Shown piece by piece: positions 35,973 through 45,418 of a stretch of 64,000 nucleotides of DNA. The DNA comes from Streptomyces asiaticus (GTDB lineage: Bacteria; Actinomycetota; Actinomycetes; Streptomycetales; Streptomycetaceae). Location of the stretch: positions 3,224,001 through 3,288,000 of the forward strand of contig NZ_JAGSHX010000006.1 in NCBI RefSeq assembly GCF_018138715.1, in the 5' to 3' direction. A program made the translations under genes and the position numbers. The first letter of the stretch is position 1, and the number at the start of each line of letters is the position of its first letter. The notes under the pieces are model-generated. The model had not been told where the DNA came from and ran no database searches. It worked only from the letters and a program-made list of their open reading frames with translations.

Positions 35973-37262
35973 CTAGCGCTCCTCGACCGGGACGAAGTCG
36001 CGCTCGACCACACCCGTGTAGATCTGGCGGGGGCGGCCGATGCGGGAGCCCGGCTCTTTGATCATCTCGTGCCACTGGGCGATCCAGCCCGGCAGCCGGC
36101 CGAGCGCGAACAGCACGGTGAACATCTCCGTCGGGAAGCCCATCGCCCGGTAGATCAGACCGGTGTAGAAGTCCACGTTCGGGTAGAGCTTGCGCTCCAC
36201 GAAGTAGTCGTCCGCGAGCGCGTGCTCCTCCAGCTTGAGCGCGATGTCGAGCAGCTCGTCGGACTTGCCGAGCGCGGAGAGGACATCGTGCGCCGCCGAC
36301 TTGATGATCTTCGCCCGGGGGTCGAAGTTCTTGTAGACGCGGTGCCCGAAGCCCATGAGCTTCACGCCGTCTTCCTTGTTCTTCACCTTGCGGATGAAGG
36401 TGTCGACGTCGCCGCCCGAAGCCTGGATGCCCTCGAGCATCTCCAGCACGGACTGGTTGGCGCCGCCGTGCAGGGGGCCCCACAGGGCGTTGATGCCCGC
36501 CGAGATGGAGGCGAACATATTGGCCTGCGAGGAGCCGACCAGCCGGACCGTGGAGGTCGAACAGTTCTGCTCGTGGTCGGCGTGCAGAATCAGCAGCTTG
36601 TCGAGCGCGGAGACCACGGTCGGGTCGAGGTCGTACTCCTGCGCGGGGACCGAGAAGGTCATCCGGAGGAAGTTCTCGACATAGCCGAGGTCATTACGCG
36701 GGTAGACAAAGGGGTGGCCGACCGACTTCTTGTACGCATACGCGGCAATGGTCGGCAGCTTGGCCAGCAACCGGGTCGTCGAGAGGTTGCGCTGCTTCTC
36801 GTCGAAGGGGTTGTGGCTGTCCTGGTAGAAGGTCGACAGCGCGCTGACCACGGAGGACAGCATCGCCATCGGGTGGGCGTCACGCGGGAAACCGTCATAG
36901 AACCGCTTGACGTCCTCGTGGAGCAGCGTGTGGCGGGTGATGTCCCCACGGAATGCCGCCAGTTCATCGACGGTCGGCAGCTCCCCGTTGATCAGCAGGA
37001 AGGCCGTCTCCAGGAAGGAGGCGCGCTCCGCCAGCTGCTCGATGGGGTAGCCGCGGTAACGCAGGATGCCCTGCTCACCGTCCAGATAGGTGATCGCGGA
37101 TTTGTACGCGGCGGTGTTGCCGTAACCGGAGTCCAGGGTCACCAGACCGGTCTGGGCGCGCAGCTTGCCGATATCAAAGCCCTTGTCGCCGACGGTGCTG
37201 TCGACCACCGGGTAGGTGTACTCGCCGTCCCCGTACCGCAGTACTACAGAGTTGTCGCTCAC
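35973..37262 (-). CDS. citA: Citrate synthase (type II/hexameric-like)
   Basis: A 429-residue citrate synthase condensing acetyl-CoA and oxaloacetate. Active-site features are visible: HADHEQNCSTSTVRLVGSS, GPLHGGANQSVLEML with its catalytic His, MGFGHRVYKNFDPRA, and late Arg/Asp residues. The N-terminal small beta domain is present, as in the Gram-negative/actinobacterial type. Start GTG 37262 (VSDNSVVLRYG) with GAGGGA just upstream; a longer in-frame extension is rejected. Housekeeping gene. Confidence 0.96.
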   Translation of the reverse strand: MSDNSVVLRYGDGEYTYPVVDSTVGDKGFDIGKLRAQTGLVTLDSGYGNTAAYKSAITYLDGEQGILRYRGYPIEQLAERASFLETAFLLINGELPTVDELAAFRGDITRHTLLHEDVKRFYDGFPRDAHPMAMLSSVVSALSTFYQDSHNPFDEKQRNLSTTRLLAKLPTIAAYAYKKSVGHPFVYPRNDLGYVENFLRMTFSVPAQEYDLDPTVVSALDKLLILHADHEQNCSTSTVRLVGSSQANMFASISAGINALWGPLHGGANQSVLEMLEGIQASGGDVDTFIRKVKNKEDGVKLMGFGHRVYKNFDPRAKIIKSAAHDVLSALGKSDELLDIALKLEEHALADDYFVERKLYPNVDFYTGLIYRAMGFPTEMFTVLFALGRLPGWIAQWHEMIKEPGSRIGRPRQIYTGVVERDFVPVEER

Positions 37263-37413
37263 GTCATCCCTCACCGACGTCTGGTTCTCTTCTTCGAGGT
37301 GCCCTGACTCCCCCCACCTTCCCCTACTCGGGTAGCGAATGTGCACTCGGGGTCGGCCGAAGAGCCTTTTGGCGGCACTCAGTGCCGCCTTCACGGCCAT
37401 CCTGCCCCGTTCG

Positions 37414-39657
37414 TCATCGTTCGGAAACCCATCTGACACGCTCGACTGTCACATCGCCGCCGAGTCGGTGATCCAGCGCGGTGCAGCGCCTGCCCGCCGA
37501 GACGGTGCGCACCGCCTGCCCCAGCGCGCGGCGCGAGCCGACCAGCACCACAAGGCGCTTGGCACGGGTCACGGCCGTGTACAGGAGGTTGCGCTGCAAC
37601 ATCATCCAGGCCCCGGTGGTCACCGGGATCACGACGGCCGGGTACTCACTGCCCTGTGACCGGTGGATGGTCACCGCATAGGCATGAGCCAGCTCGTCCA
37701 GCTCGTCGAAGTCGTACGGTACCTCCTCGTCCTCGTCCGTCCGCACGGTCAGCCGCTGCTCATCGGTGTCGAGTGAGGTGACGACGCCAACCGTGCCGTT
37801 GAAGACCCCGTTGGCCCCTTTCTCGTAATTGTTGCGGATCTGGGTCACCTTGTCGCCGACGCGGAAGACCCGGCCGCCGAAGCGGCGCTCCGGGAGGTCC
37901 GGGCGGGCCGGGGTGATGGCCTGCTGAAGCAGTCCGTTGAGCGTGCCGGCGCCCGCCGGGCCGCGGTGCATCGGGGCCAGAACCTGCACGTCACGGCGGG
38001 GGTCGAGGCCGAACTTCGCGGGGATGCGGCGGGCCGCGACATCGACCGTGAGCCGCCCGGCCTCCTCGGTGTCGTCCTCCACGAAGAGGAAGAAGTCCGA
38101 CAGGCCCTGGGTGACCGGCGGCACCCCCTCGTTGATCCGGTGGGCGTTGGTGACCACCCCGGACTGCTGGGCCTGGCGGAAGATCCGGGTCAGCCGCACC
38201 GCGGGGACGGGGCTGCCGGGGGCCAGCAGATCGCGCAGCACCTCCCCTGCGCCCACGCTGGGCAGCTGGTCCACATCGCCGACGAAGAGCAGATGGGCAC
38301 CGGGCGGGACGGCCTTGGCCAGCTTGTTGGCCAGCAGCAGATCGAGCATGGACGCCTCGTCGACCACCACCAGATCCGCGTCGAGCGGGCGGTCCCTGTC
38401 GTACGCCGCGTCCCCGCCAGGCTTGAGCTCCAGCAGGCGGTGGACGGTGGACGCCTCGGCGCCGGTCAGCTCGGACAGCCGCTTGGCGGCCCGGCCGGTG
38501 GGCGCCGCGAGCACCACCTTGGCCTTCTTGGCGCGGGCCAGCTCCACCACGGACCGCACGGTGAAGGACTTGCCGCAGCCCGGCCCGCCGGTGAGCACCG
38601 CGACCTTCTCGGTCAGCGCGAGCCGCACCGCCTCGCTCTGCTCGGGCGCCAGATCGGCGCCGGTGCGGCCGGCCAGCCAGCCCAGCGCCTTGTCCCAGTC
38701 CACGCCCCGGAAGGCGGGCAGCCGGTCCTCCTCGGTGCGCAGCAGCCGCAGCACCTGGCCCGCGAGGGAGATCTCGGCGCGGTGGAAGGGCACCAGATAG
38801 ACGGCGGAGACCGGCTCGCCGCCCTCCGGGCCCGGGACCGGCTCGCGCACCACGCCCTCGTCCTCGGCCGCGAGCTCGCCCAGGCAGTCGATGACCAGGC
38901 CGGTGTCCACCTGGAGCAGCTTGACCGCGTCCGCGATGAGTTGCTCCTCGGGGAGATAGCAGTGGCCCTGGTCGGCGGACTGGGACAGCGCGTACTGAAG
39001 ACCGGCCTTCACCCGGTCGGGGCTGTCATGGGGGATGCCGACCGACTGGGCGATCTTGTCGGCGGTGAGAAAGCCGATGCCCCAGACGTCGGCCGCCAGC
39101 CGGTACGGCTCGTTCTTCACGACCGAAATCGAGGCGTCGCCGTACTTCTTGTAGATCCGCACCGCGATGGAGGTGGAGACGCCGACCCCCTGGAGGAAGA
39201 CCATCACCTCCTTGATGGCCTTCTGCTCCTCCCAGGCGGCGGCGATCATCTTGGTGCGCTTGGGGCCGAGGCCGGGGACCTCGACCAGCCGCTTGGGCTC
39301 CTGTTCGATGACGTCGAGGGTGTCGACGCCGAAGTGCTCGGTGATGCGGTCGGCGATCCGGGGGCCGATGCCCTTGATCAGCCCGGAGCCGAGATAGCGC
39401 CGGATGCCCTGGACGGTGGCGGGGAGAACGGTCTGGTAGTTCTCGACCGTGAACTGTTTGCCATATTGCGGATGGGAACCCCAGCGGCCCTCCATCCGCA
39501 GCGACTCGCCCGGCTGGGCGCCCAGCAGCGAGCCGACGACAGTGAGCAGATCGCCGGAGCCACGGCCGGTGTCGACCCGCGCGACCGTGTAGCCGTTCTC
39601 CTCATTGGCGTAGGTGATCCGCTCCAGGACCCCTTCCACCACCGCGAGTTTGAGCAT
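37414..39657 (-). CDS. recD2: RecD2-type ATP-dependent DNA helicase
   Basis: A 747-residue SF1B helicase that works without RecBC. It has an N-terminal OB-like domain and tandem helix-hairpin-helix motifs near residues 85-200 (YLGSGLIKGIGPRIADRI, then LVEVPGLGPKRTKMIA). Motif I is VLTGGPGCGKSFTVRSVVE, motif II VVVDEASMLDLLLA, and the late motif VTIHRSQGSEYPAVVIP. Start ATG 39657 (MLKLAVVEGVLERI); the 53 in-frame codons upstream are not family-like. It unwinds DNA 5' to 3', with proposed repair roles. Confidence 0.94.
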   Translation of the reverse strand: MLKLAVVEGVLERITYANEENGYTVARVDTGRGSGDLLTVVGSLLGAQPGESLRMEGRWGSHPQYGKQFTVENYQTVLPATVQGIRRYLGSGLIKGIGPRIADRITEHFGVDTLDVIEQEPKRLVEVPGLGPKRTKMIAAAWEEQKAIKEVMVFLQGVGVSTSIAVRIYKKYGDASISVVKNEPYRLAADVWGIGFLTADKIAQSVGIPHDSPDRVKAGLQYALSQSADQGHCYLPEEQLIADAVKLLQVDTGLVIDCLGELAAEDEGVVREPVPGPEGGEPVSAVYLVPFHRAEISLAGQVLRLLRTEEDRLPAFRGVDWDKALGWLAGRTGADLAPEQSEAVRLALTEKVAVLTGGPGCGKSFTVRSVVELARAKKAKVVLAAPTGRAAKRLSELTGAEASTVHRLLELKPGGDAAYDRDRPLDADLVVVDEASMLDLLLANKLAKAVPPGAHLLFVGDVDQLPSVGAGEVLRDLLAPGSPVPAVRLTRIFRQAQQSGVVTNAHRINEGVPPVTQGLSDFFLFVEDDTEEAGRLTVDVAARRIPAKFGLDPRRDVQVLAPMHRGPAGAGTLNGLLQQAITPARPDLPERRFGGRVFRVGDKVTQIRNNYEKGANGVFNGTVGVVTSLDTDEQRLTVRTDEDEEVPYDFDELDELAHAYAVTIHRSQGSEYPAVVIPVTTGAWMMLQRNLLYTAVTRAKRLVVLVGSRRALGQAVRTVSAGRRCTALDHRLGGDVTVERVRWVSER

Positions 39658-39793
39658 GCCCCGACCGTACCGCCGGGAGCCGACAGGCGGTTCGGGCCTG
39701 TGGACAGCGCCCGTGGGGAAGGAGCGCGGGGATGTGTCCGGTCGCGGAATATCACGATCCGGTTTCACCGGGGGCCGCCCCCTTGCCTCCTTC

Positions 39794-39829
39794 CATGTAA
39801 TCGATTCCAATCTCATGTAATCGATTCCA
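39794..39829 (+). promoter_or_regulatory. Tandem LacI-family operators upstream of the ribose operon
   Basis: CATGTAATCGATTCCA occurs at 39794-39809 and again at 39814-39829, a 20-bp spacing (two helical turns). Each contains the palindromic core AATCGATT with central CpG, as LacI-type operators do. The second copy abuts the Shine-Dalgarno AAGGAGG of the lacI gene, implying autoregulation. Confidence 0.85.
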
Positions 39830-39843
39830 CAAGGAGGTGGACG

Positions 39844-40860
39844 ATGCCGGCCATCAAGGATGTGGCGCGGTGTGCCGGGGTCTCCGTGGCGACGGTCTCA
39901 CGGGTGCTCAATGACCACCCCTCCGTCCGCGCGGACACCCGCGAACGGGTGCTCGCCGCGGTCGCCGACCTCGGCTATCGCCCCAACGCGGTGGCCCGCT
40001 CGCTGCGCACCGACCAGACCCGGACCCTGGGGCTGGTCATCAGCGACGTGCTGAATCCGTTCTTCACCGAGCTGGCCCGTTCGGTCGAGGACGCCGCCCG
40101 CGAGCTGGACTACAGCGTGGTCATCGGCAACGCCGACGAGCGGCCCGACCTCCAGGACCACCATGTGCGTACCCTCATGGACCGCCGCATAGACGGACTG
40201 CTGGTCAGCCCCACCGACGGCGGCTCCCCGATGATGCTGGCCGCCGCCCGCGCCGGCACCCCCATGGTCTTCGTCGACCGCTGGATCGAGGGCGCGGGCC
40301 TGGACCGGGTGCCGGTGATCCGCACCGACGGGCGGGGAGCCATCCGCGCTCTGGTGGCCCATCTGTGCGCCCTCGGCCACCGCCGGGTCGCCATCATCGC
40401 GGGCCCGGCGGCCACCACGACCGGCCGCGAGCGGGTGGACGCCTTCCGCTCCGCGCTGCGCGAGTCCGGCCTGGAGCTGCGCGAGGACCACATCGGCCAG
40501 GGCGACTTCCAGGCGGACAGCGGCCGCCGGGTGACCGCCCGCTTCCTCGATCTGCCGCACCCCCCGGACGCGATCTTCGCCGCGGACAACCTGATGGCGC
40601 TCGGCGCGATGGACGAGATCCGCGCGCGGGGCCTGCGGGTGCCGGACGACGTGGCGCTCGCCGCGTTCGACGACATCCCCTGGTTCGTCCACACCGATCC
40701 GCCGATCACCGCCATCGCCCAGCCGACCGGGGCGCTCGGCCGTGCCGCCGTGACGGCGCTGATCGATCTCGTCGAGGGGCGGCCCGCCGAGTCGGTGACC
40801 CTGTCCGCCCGTCTGGTCACCCGCCGCTCGTGCGGCGAGCCCGAAGGGAGCAAACCATGA
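39844..40860 (+). CDS. LacI-family regulator of the ribose operon (RbsR-like)
   Basis: A 338-residue repressor. HTH plus hinge: IKDVARCAGVSVATVSRVLN at the N terminus, then YRPNAVARSLRT. The effector domain is RbsB-like (VISDVLNPFFTELARSVEDA, RIDGLLVSP, AAFDDIPWF). Start ATG 39844 behind AAGGAGG. It overlaps the rbsA-type gene by ATGA and is the first gene of the operon, so it probably responds to ribose or a ribose derivative. Confidence 0.93.
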   Translation: MPAIKDVARCAGVSVATVSRVLNDHPSVRADTRERVLAAVADLGYRPNAVARSLRTDQTRTLGLVISDVLNPFFTELARSVEDAARELDYSVVIGNADERPDLQDHHVRTLMDRRIDGLLVSPTDGGSPMMLAAARAGTPMVFVDRWIEGAGLDRVPVIRTDGRGAIRALVAHLCALGHRRVAIIAGPAATTTGRERVDAFRSALRESGLELREDHIGQGDFQADSGRRVTARFLDLPHPPDAIFAADNLMALGAMDEIRARGLRVPDDVALAAFDDIPWFVHTDPPITAIAQPTGALGRAAVTALIDLVEGRPAESVTLSARLVTRRSCGEPEGSKP

Positions 40861-42533
40861 GTGCCGAGTCCGAGCGGTCCTCCCCCGGCCCCGCCGACGC
40901 GGGCACGTCGGCGGCACAGAACGCGGACCCCACGCCCCCGGGCGCCCCGTCCGCCACGTCCACGCCCTCCCGCGACAGCGCGTCAACCCCGGTCTCCGGG
41001 GCGGAGCTGCTGCGCATGGAGGGGGTCCGTAAGACCTTCCCCGGGGTGGTGGCGCTGGACGGGGTGGACTTCGATCTGCGCCGGGGCGAAGTGCACGTCC
41101 TCCTGGGCGAGAACGGCGCGGGCAAGTCCACGCTGATCAAAATGGTCTCCGGCGCCCACCGCCCCGACGGCGGGCGGATCCTGGTCGACGGCGAACCGGT
41201 GCGGATCAACAGCGCGCAGGACGCCGAGCGGCTCGGGATCGCCACCATCTACCAGGAGTTCAACCTCGTCCCGGACCTGACCGTGGCCGAGAACATCTTC
41301 CTGGGCCGTCAGCCGCGCCGCTTCGGCATGATCGACCGCAAGGCCATGGACGCGCGGGCCGCCGAGTTGCTGGCCCGCGTCGGGGTGGACGTCTCGCCCC
41401 GGACCCGCGTCCGCGACCTCGGCATCGCCCGGCTCCAGATGGTGGAGATCGCCAAGGCGCTGAGCCTGGAGGCCCGCGTCCTGATCATGGACGAGCCGAC
41501 CGCCGTGCTCACCACGGAAGAGGTCGACAAGCTCTTCCGGATCGTGCGCACCCTGCGCGCGGACGGTGTGGGAGTCGTCTTCATCACCCACCACCTGGAG
41601 GAGATCGCCGCCCTGGGCGACCGGGTCACCGTGCTGCGCGACGGCCGCAGCGTCACCCAGGTCCCGGCAAGCACCGACCAGGACGAGCTGGTGCGGCTGA
41701 TGGTGGGCCGCTCCATCGAGCAGCAGTACCCGCGCGAGCGCGGGGACGCCGGTGAGCCGCTGCTGAAGGTCCGGGGGCTCAGCCGGAACGGCAGCTTCCA
41801 GGACATCGGCTTCGAGGTGCGGGCCGGCGAGGTGGTGGGCCTGGCCGGGCTGGTCGGCGCGGGCCGTACGGAGGTCGTCCGGGCGCTGTTCGGCGCCGAC
41901 CCGTACGACTCCGGCTCCGTCGAGGTGCTCGGCCGCCCGCTGCCCGGCCATGACGTGGTGGCCGCCATGCGGGCCGGGATCGGCCTCGTCCCCGAGGACC
42001 GCAAGGGCCAGGGACTGGTCCTGGACGGCTCCGTGCAGGAGAACCTGGGCCTGGTCACACTGCGCGCCGCCACCCGCGCCGGGCTGGTCGACCGGGCCGC
42101 CCAGCGGCGCTCGGCGGCCGGTGTCGCCGAGCGGCTGACCGTCCGGATGGCCGGTCTCGACCAGCGGGTGCGCACCCTCTCCGGCGGCAACCAGCAGAAG
42201 GTCGTCATCGGCAAGTGGCTGCTCGCCGACAGCAAGGTGCTGATCCTCGACGAGCCGACCCGCGGCATCGACGTGGGCGCCAAGGTCGAGATCTACCAGC
42301 TCATCAACGAACTCACCGCGTCCGGCCACGCCGTGCTGATGATCTCCAGCGACCTGCCCGAGGTGCTGGGGATGAGCGACCGGGTCCTGGTCATGGCCCA
42401 GGGCCGGATCGCGGGCGAGCTGACCGCGCGGGAAGCGACCCAGGACGCCGTGATGGCCCTGGCAGTGAAGGACGTCAAGGACGCCGACGAAGGGGTCGGC
42501 GGCAAGGAAAAGGAGGGCTCCCGTGGCCACTGA
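40857..42533 (+). CDS. rbsA: Ribose-type ABC transporter ATP-binding protein (two domains)
   Basis: A 558-residue tandem ATPase. After a variable Ser/Pro/Ala-rich leader of about 48 residues, NBD1 has GENGAGKSTLIK, LQMVEIAKALSLEA and VLIMDEPTAVL. NBD2 has the typical degenerate Walker A LVGAGRTEVVRALFG, LSGGNQQKVVIGKWL and VLILDEPTRGIDVGAK. That asymmetry is normal for RbsA/MglA. It starts in an ATGA overlap with lacI and overlaps the next gene by 11 nt. Confidence 0.94.
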   Translation: MSAESERSSPGPADAGTSAAQNADPTPPGAPSATSTPSRDSASTPVSGAELLRMEGVRKTFPGVVALDGVDFDLRRGEVHVLLGENGAGKSTLIKMVSGAHRPDGGRILVDGEPVRINSAQDAERLGIATIYQEFNLVPDLTVAENIFLGRQPRRFGMIDRKAMDARAAELLARVGVDVSPRTRVRDLGIARLQMVEIAKALSLEARVLIMDEPTAVLTTEEVDKLFRIVRTLRADGVGVVFITHHLEEIAALGDRVTVLRDGRSVTQVPASTDQDELVRLMVGRSIEQQYPRERGDAGEPLLKVRGLSRNGSFQDIGFEVRAGEVVGLAGLVGAGRTEVVRALFGADPYDSGSVEVLGRPLPGHDVVAAMRAGIGLVPEDRKGQGLVLDGSVQENLGLVTLRAATRAGLVDRAAQRRSAAGVAERLTVRMAGLDQRVRTLSGGNQQKVVIGKWLLADSKVLILDEPTRGIDVGAKVEIYQLINELTASGHAVLMISSDLPEVLGMSDRVLVMAQGRIAGELTAREATQDAVMALAVKDVKDADEGVGGKEKEGSRGH

Positions 42534-44472
42534 CACGATTGACGCCACGAAGGCCCCCGGGGGCCCGACGGCGCTGCGCCGCGTGCTGCTCGACAACGGC
42601 GCGCTGAGCGCCCTGGTGCTGCTGGTGGCCGCCATGGCGCTGCTGTCCGGCGACTTCCTCACCACCGACAATCTCCTCAACGTCGGCGTCCAGGCGGCGG
42701 TCACCGCGATCCTCGCCTTCGGCGTCACCTTCGTCATCGTCTCCGCGGGCATCGACCTCTCGGTCGGCTCGGTGGCCGCGCTGTCCGCCACCGTGCTCGC
42801 CTGGTCCGCGAGCTCCCAGGGGCTGCCGGTCTGGTTCGCGGCGCTCCTGGCGCTCACCACCGGTGTCGCCTGCGGTCTGGTCAGCGGGGCGCTGGTCTCC
42901 TTCGGGAAGCTGCCGCCGTTCATCGCCACGCTCGCGATGCTGTCGATCGGCCGTGGCCTGGCCCTGGTGATCTCCCAGGGCAGCCCGATAGCCGTGCCCG
43001 ACTCGGTGTCAGGACTCGGCGACACCCTGGGCGGCTGGCTGCCGGTGCCGGTGATCGTGATGGTCGTGATGGGCCTGATCACCGCGGGTGTGCTCGGCCG
43101 TACGTACCCGGGCCGGGCGATGTACGCGATCGGCGGCAACGAGGAGGCGGCCCGGCTCTCCGGGATCCGGGTGACCCGTCAGAAGCTGGTCGTCTACGCG
43201 CTCTCCGGCGGTTTCGCGGCCGTCGCGGGCATCGTGCTCGCCTCCCGGCTGTCCTCCGCGCAGCCCCAGGCGGCGGTCGGCTACGAGCTCGACGCGATCG
43301 CCGCGGTGGTCATCGGCGGCGCGAGCCTGTCCGGTGGCGTCGGTAAGGCGTCCGGCACGCTCATCGGCGCGCTGATCCTCGCGGTGCTGCGCAACGGGCT
43401 CAACCTGCTGGAGGTGTCCGCCTTCTGGCAGCAGGTCGTCATCGGCGTCGTCATCGCGCTCGCGGTGCTGCTGGACACGGTGCGCCGGCGCGCCGGGGCC
43501 GGACCGGGCGCGCCCGGGGCCGCGGCGGGCGGACCGTCCGGTGGCGGCCGTAAGAAGGCCGTCAACGCGGGCAAGTTCGCGCTGGCCGCCGTGGTCGTCG
43601 CCGCCATCGCCCTCGGCGCCTCCGTCTGGCGCTCCGGCTCCTCCGGGGGCGCGGCCACCAAGGTCGGTCTTTCGGTCTCCACCCTGAACAACCCCTTCTT
43701 CGTGCAGCTGAAGGCGGGCGCCCAGGAGGAGGCCAAGCGCGCCGGGATCAGCCTTACGGTCACCGACGCCCAGAACGACGCCTCCCAGCAGGCCAATCAG
43801 ATCCAGAACTTCACCAGCCAGAACATGAAGTCGATCATCATCAACCCGGTCGACTCCGATGCCGCGGGCCCGTCCGTCCGGGCCGCCGACAAGGCGGGCA
43901 TCCCGGTGCTCGCCGCCGACCGCGGCGTCAACAAGGCGAAGATCTCGACCCTGGTGGCCTCCGACAACATCACGGGCGGCAAGCTGGCCGCGAAGACGCT
44001 CGCCGAGCGGCTCGGAAAGAAGGGCACGATCCTGGTGCTCCAGGGCACCCCCGGCACCTCGGCCTCGCGTGAGCGCGGTAAGGGCTTCGCGGAGGGCCTC
44101 AAGGCGTACCCGGACATCAAGGTCGTCGGCAAGCAGAGCGCCGACTTCGACCGGGCCAAGGGACTGGATGTGACCACCAATCTGCTCCAGGGCCACCCGG
44201 GCATCGACGGGATCTTCGCCGAGAACGACGAGATGGCGCTCGGCGCGGTCAAGGCCCTCGGGCCCAAGGCGGGCAAGTCCGTCGCGGTCGTCGGCTTCGA
44301 CGGCACCCCGGACGGGCTCAAGGCCGTCGAGAACGGCACCCTCGCCGCGACCGTCGCCCAGCAGCCGAAGGAGTTGGGCCGGATGGTGGTGGAAAACGCC
44401 GTCAAGGCCGCCAAGGGGCAGAAGATCGACGGCACGGTGAAGGTGCCGGTGAAGGTCGTCACTGCGAAGTGA
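42523..44472 (+). CDS. Fused ribose-type permease and substrate-binding protein (RbsC-RbsB)
   Basis: A 649-residue fusion. Residues 1-320 are an RbsC-type permease (AFGVTFVIVSAGIDLSVGS, GKLPPFIATLAMLSIGRGLA, GKASGTLIGALILAVLRNGL). A Gly/Ala/Pro linker (about 322-345, ending GRKK) and an added span (about 348-366, FALAAVVVAAIALGASV) follow. Residues about 378-649 are an RbsB-type binding domain (VGLSVSTLNNPFFVQLKAGA, then QQANQIQNF and VVGFDGTPDG). The extra span places the binding domain outside the membrane, replacing the usual lipid anchor. Start GTG 42523 after AGGAGGG. No frameshift or stop interrupts it. Confidence 0.94.
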   Translation: MATDTIDATKAPGGPTALRRVLLDNGALSALVLLVAAMALLSGDFLTTDNLLNVGVQAAVTAILAFGVTFVIVSAGIDLSVGSVAALSATVLAWSASSQGLPVWFAALLALTTGVACGLVSGALVSFGKLPPFIATLAMLSIGRGLALVISQGSPIAVPDSVSGLGDTLGGWLPVPVIVMVVMGLITAGVLGRTYPGRAMYAIGGNEEAARLSGIRVTRQKLVVYALSGGFAAVAGIVLASRLSSAQPQAAVGYELDAIAAVVIGGASLSGGVGKASGTLIGALILAVLRNGLNLLEVSAFWQQVVIGVVIALAVLLDTVRRRAGAGPGAPGAAAGGPSGGGRKKAVNAGKFALAAVVVAAIALGASVWRSGSSGGAATKVGLSVSTLNNPFFVQLKAGAQEEAKRAGISLTVTDAQNDASQQANQIQNFTSQNMKSIIINPVDSDAAGPSVRAADKAGIPVLAADRGVNKAKISTLVASDNITGGKLAAKTLAERLGKKGTILVLQGTPGTSASRERGKGFAEGLKAYPDIKVVGKQSADFDRAKGLDVTTNLLQGHPGIDGIFAENDEMALGAVKALGPKAGKSVAVVGFDGTPDGLKAVENGTLAATVAQQPKELGRMVVENAVKAAKGQKIDGTVKVPVKVVTAK

Positions 44473-44491
44473 CAAACGAAAGGACGTGCGG

Positions 44492-45418
44492 ATGCACGAC
44501 TACGACCTGCTGGTCGTGGGGTCGGCCAATGCCGATCTGGTGATCGGAGTCGACCGCCGCCCCGGGGCCGGGGAGACGGTCCTCGGGTCCGACCTGGTGG
44601 TCCACCCGGGTGGCAAGGGCGCCAACCAGGCCGTCGCCGCCGCCCGGCTGGGGGCCCGGACGGCCCTGCTGGCCCGGGTCGGCGACGACGACTACGGCCG
44701 GCTGCTGCTGGACGCGCAGCGGTCGGCCGGGGTCGACACGGTGGGCGTGCTGGTCGGCGGCGCGCCCACCGGGGTCGCGCTGATCACGGTGGACCCCTCG
44801 GGCGACAACAGCATCGTGGTCTCCCAGGGGGCCAACGCCCGGCTGACCCCCGGCGACGTCCGGGCCGCGGCGAGCCTGCTGGCCGCGGCGCGGGTGGTCT
44901 CGGTGCAGCTGGAGATCCCCCTCGAGTCGGTCGCCGAGGTGGTCCGTACGGCGGCCGCGGGCTTCGGCGGCCGCCCCGGGCCGCGGGTGGTGCTCAACCC
45001 CTCGCCGGTCGCGCCGCTGCCCACCGATGTGCTGGCCGTCTGTGACCCCCTGGTGGTCAACGAGCACGAGGCGCGGTTCCTGCTGAGCGACGATCAGGTG
45101 GGCTCCTCCGACGACCCCGAGGAGTGGGCCGACGCCCTGCTCTCGCGCGGTCCGCGCTCGGTCGTGGTGACCCTGGGCGGCGAGGGCGCGCTGGTCGCCG
45201 ACGGCGACCGTACGGTGCTCGTGCCCAGCCCCGCGGTGACGGCCGTGGACACCACGGGCGCCGGGGACGCCTTCACCGGCGCGCTCGCCTGGCGCCTCGG
45301 CGTCGGCGACGACCTGGTGACGGCGGTGCGGTTCGCGGTGCGCGTGGGCGCGGCCGCGGTGACCCGCGCCGGGGCGCAGGCGTCCTTCCCGAGCGCCGAG
45401 GAGGTGGCGGGCCTGTGA
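44492..45418 (+). CDS. rbsK: Ribokinase
   Basis: A 308-residue PfkB-family kinase making ribose-5-phosphate. N-terminal VGSANADLVIGVDRRPGAGE, the PfkB signature 1 region HPGGKGANQAVAAARLGART, and signature 2 AVDTTGAGDAFTGALAWRLG with the catalytic Asp. Start ATG 44492 with AAAGGA 8 nt upstream. Its stop overlaps the rbsD GTG start. Confidence 0.95.
   Translation: MHDYDLLVVGSANADLVIGVDRRPGAGETVLGSDLVVHPGGKGANQAVAAARLGARTALLARVGDDDYGRLLLDAQRSAGVDTVGVLVGGAPTGVALITVDPSGDNSIVVSQGANARLTPGDVRAAASLLAAARVVSVQLEIPLESVAEVVRTAAAGFGGRPGPRVVLNPSPVAPLPTDVLAVCDPLVVNEHEARFLLSDDQVGSSDDPEEWADALLSRGPRSVVVTLGGEGALVADGDRTVLVPSPAVTAVDTTGAGDAFTGALAWRLGVGDDLVTAVRFAVRVGAAAVTRAGAQASFPSAEEVAGL

Noticed and set aside
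35404..35976. A 190-codon plus-strand frame in the copA-citA gap
   Set aside because: It crosses the dispersed repeat and hairpins, has no family resemblance, and the codon pattern differs from neighbouring genes.
37966..39843. Long plus-strand open frame running into the LacI gene
   Set aside because: It is antisense to recD2 and only fuses in frame with lacI because GC-rich DNA lacks stops; the true LacI start with AAGGAGG is at 39844.
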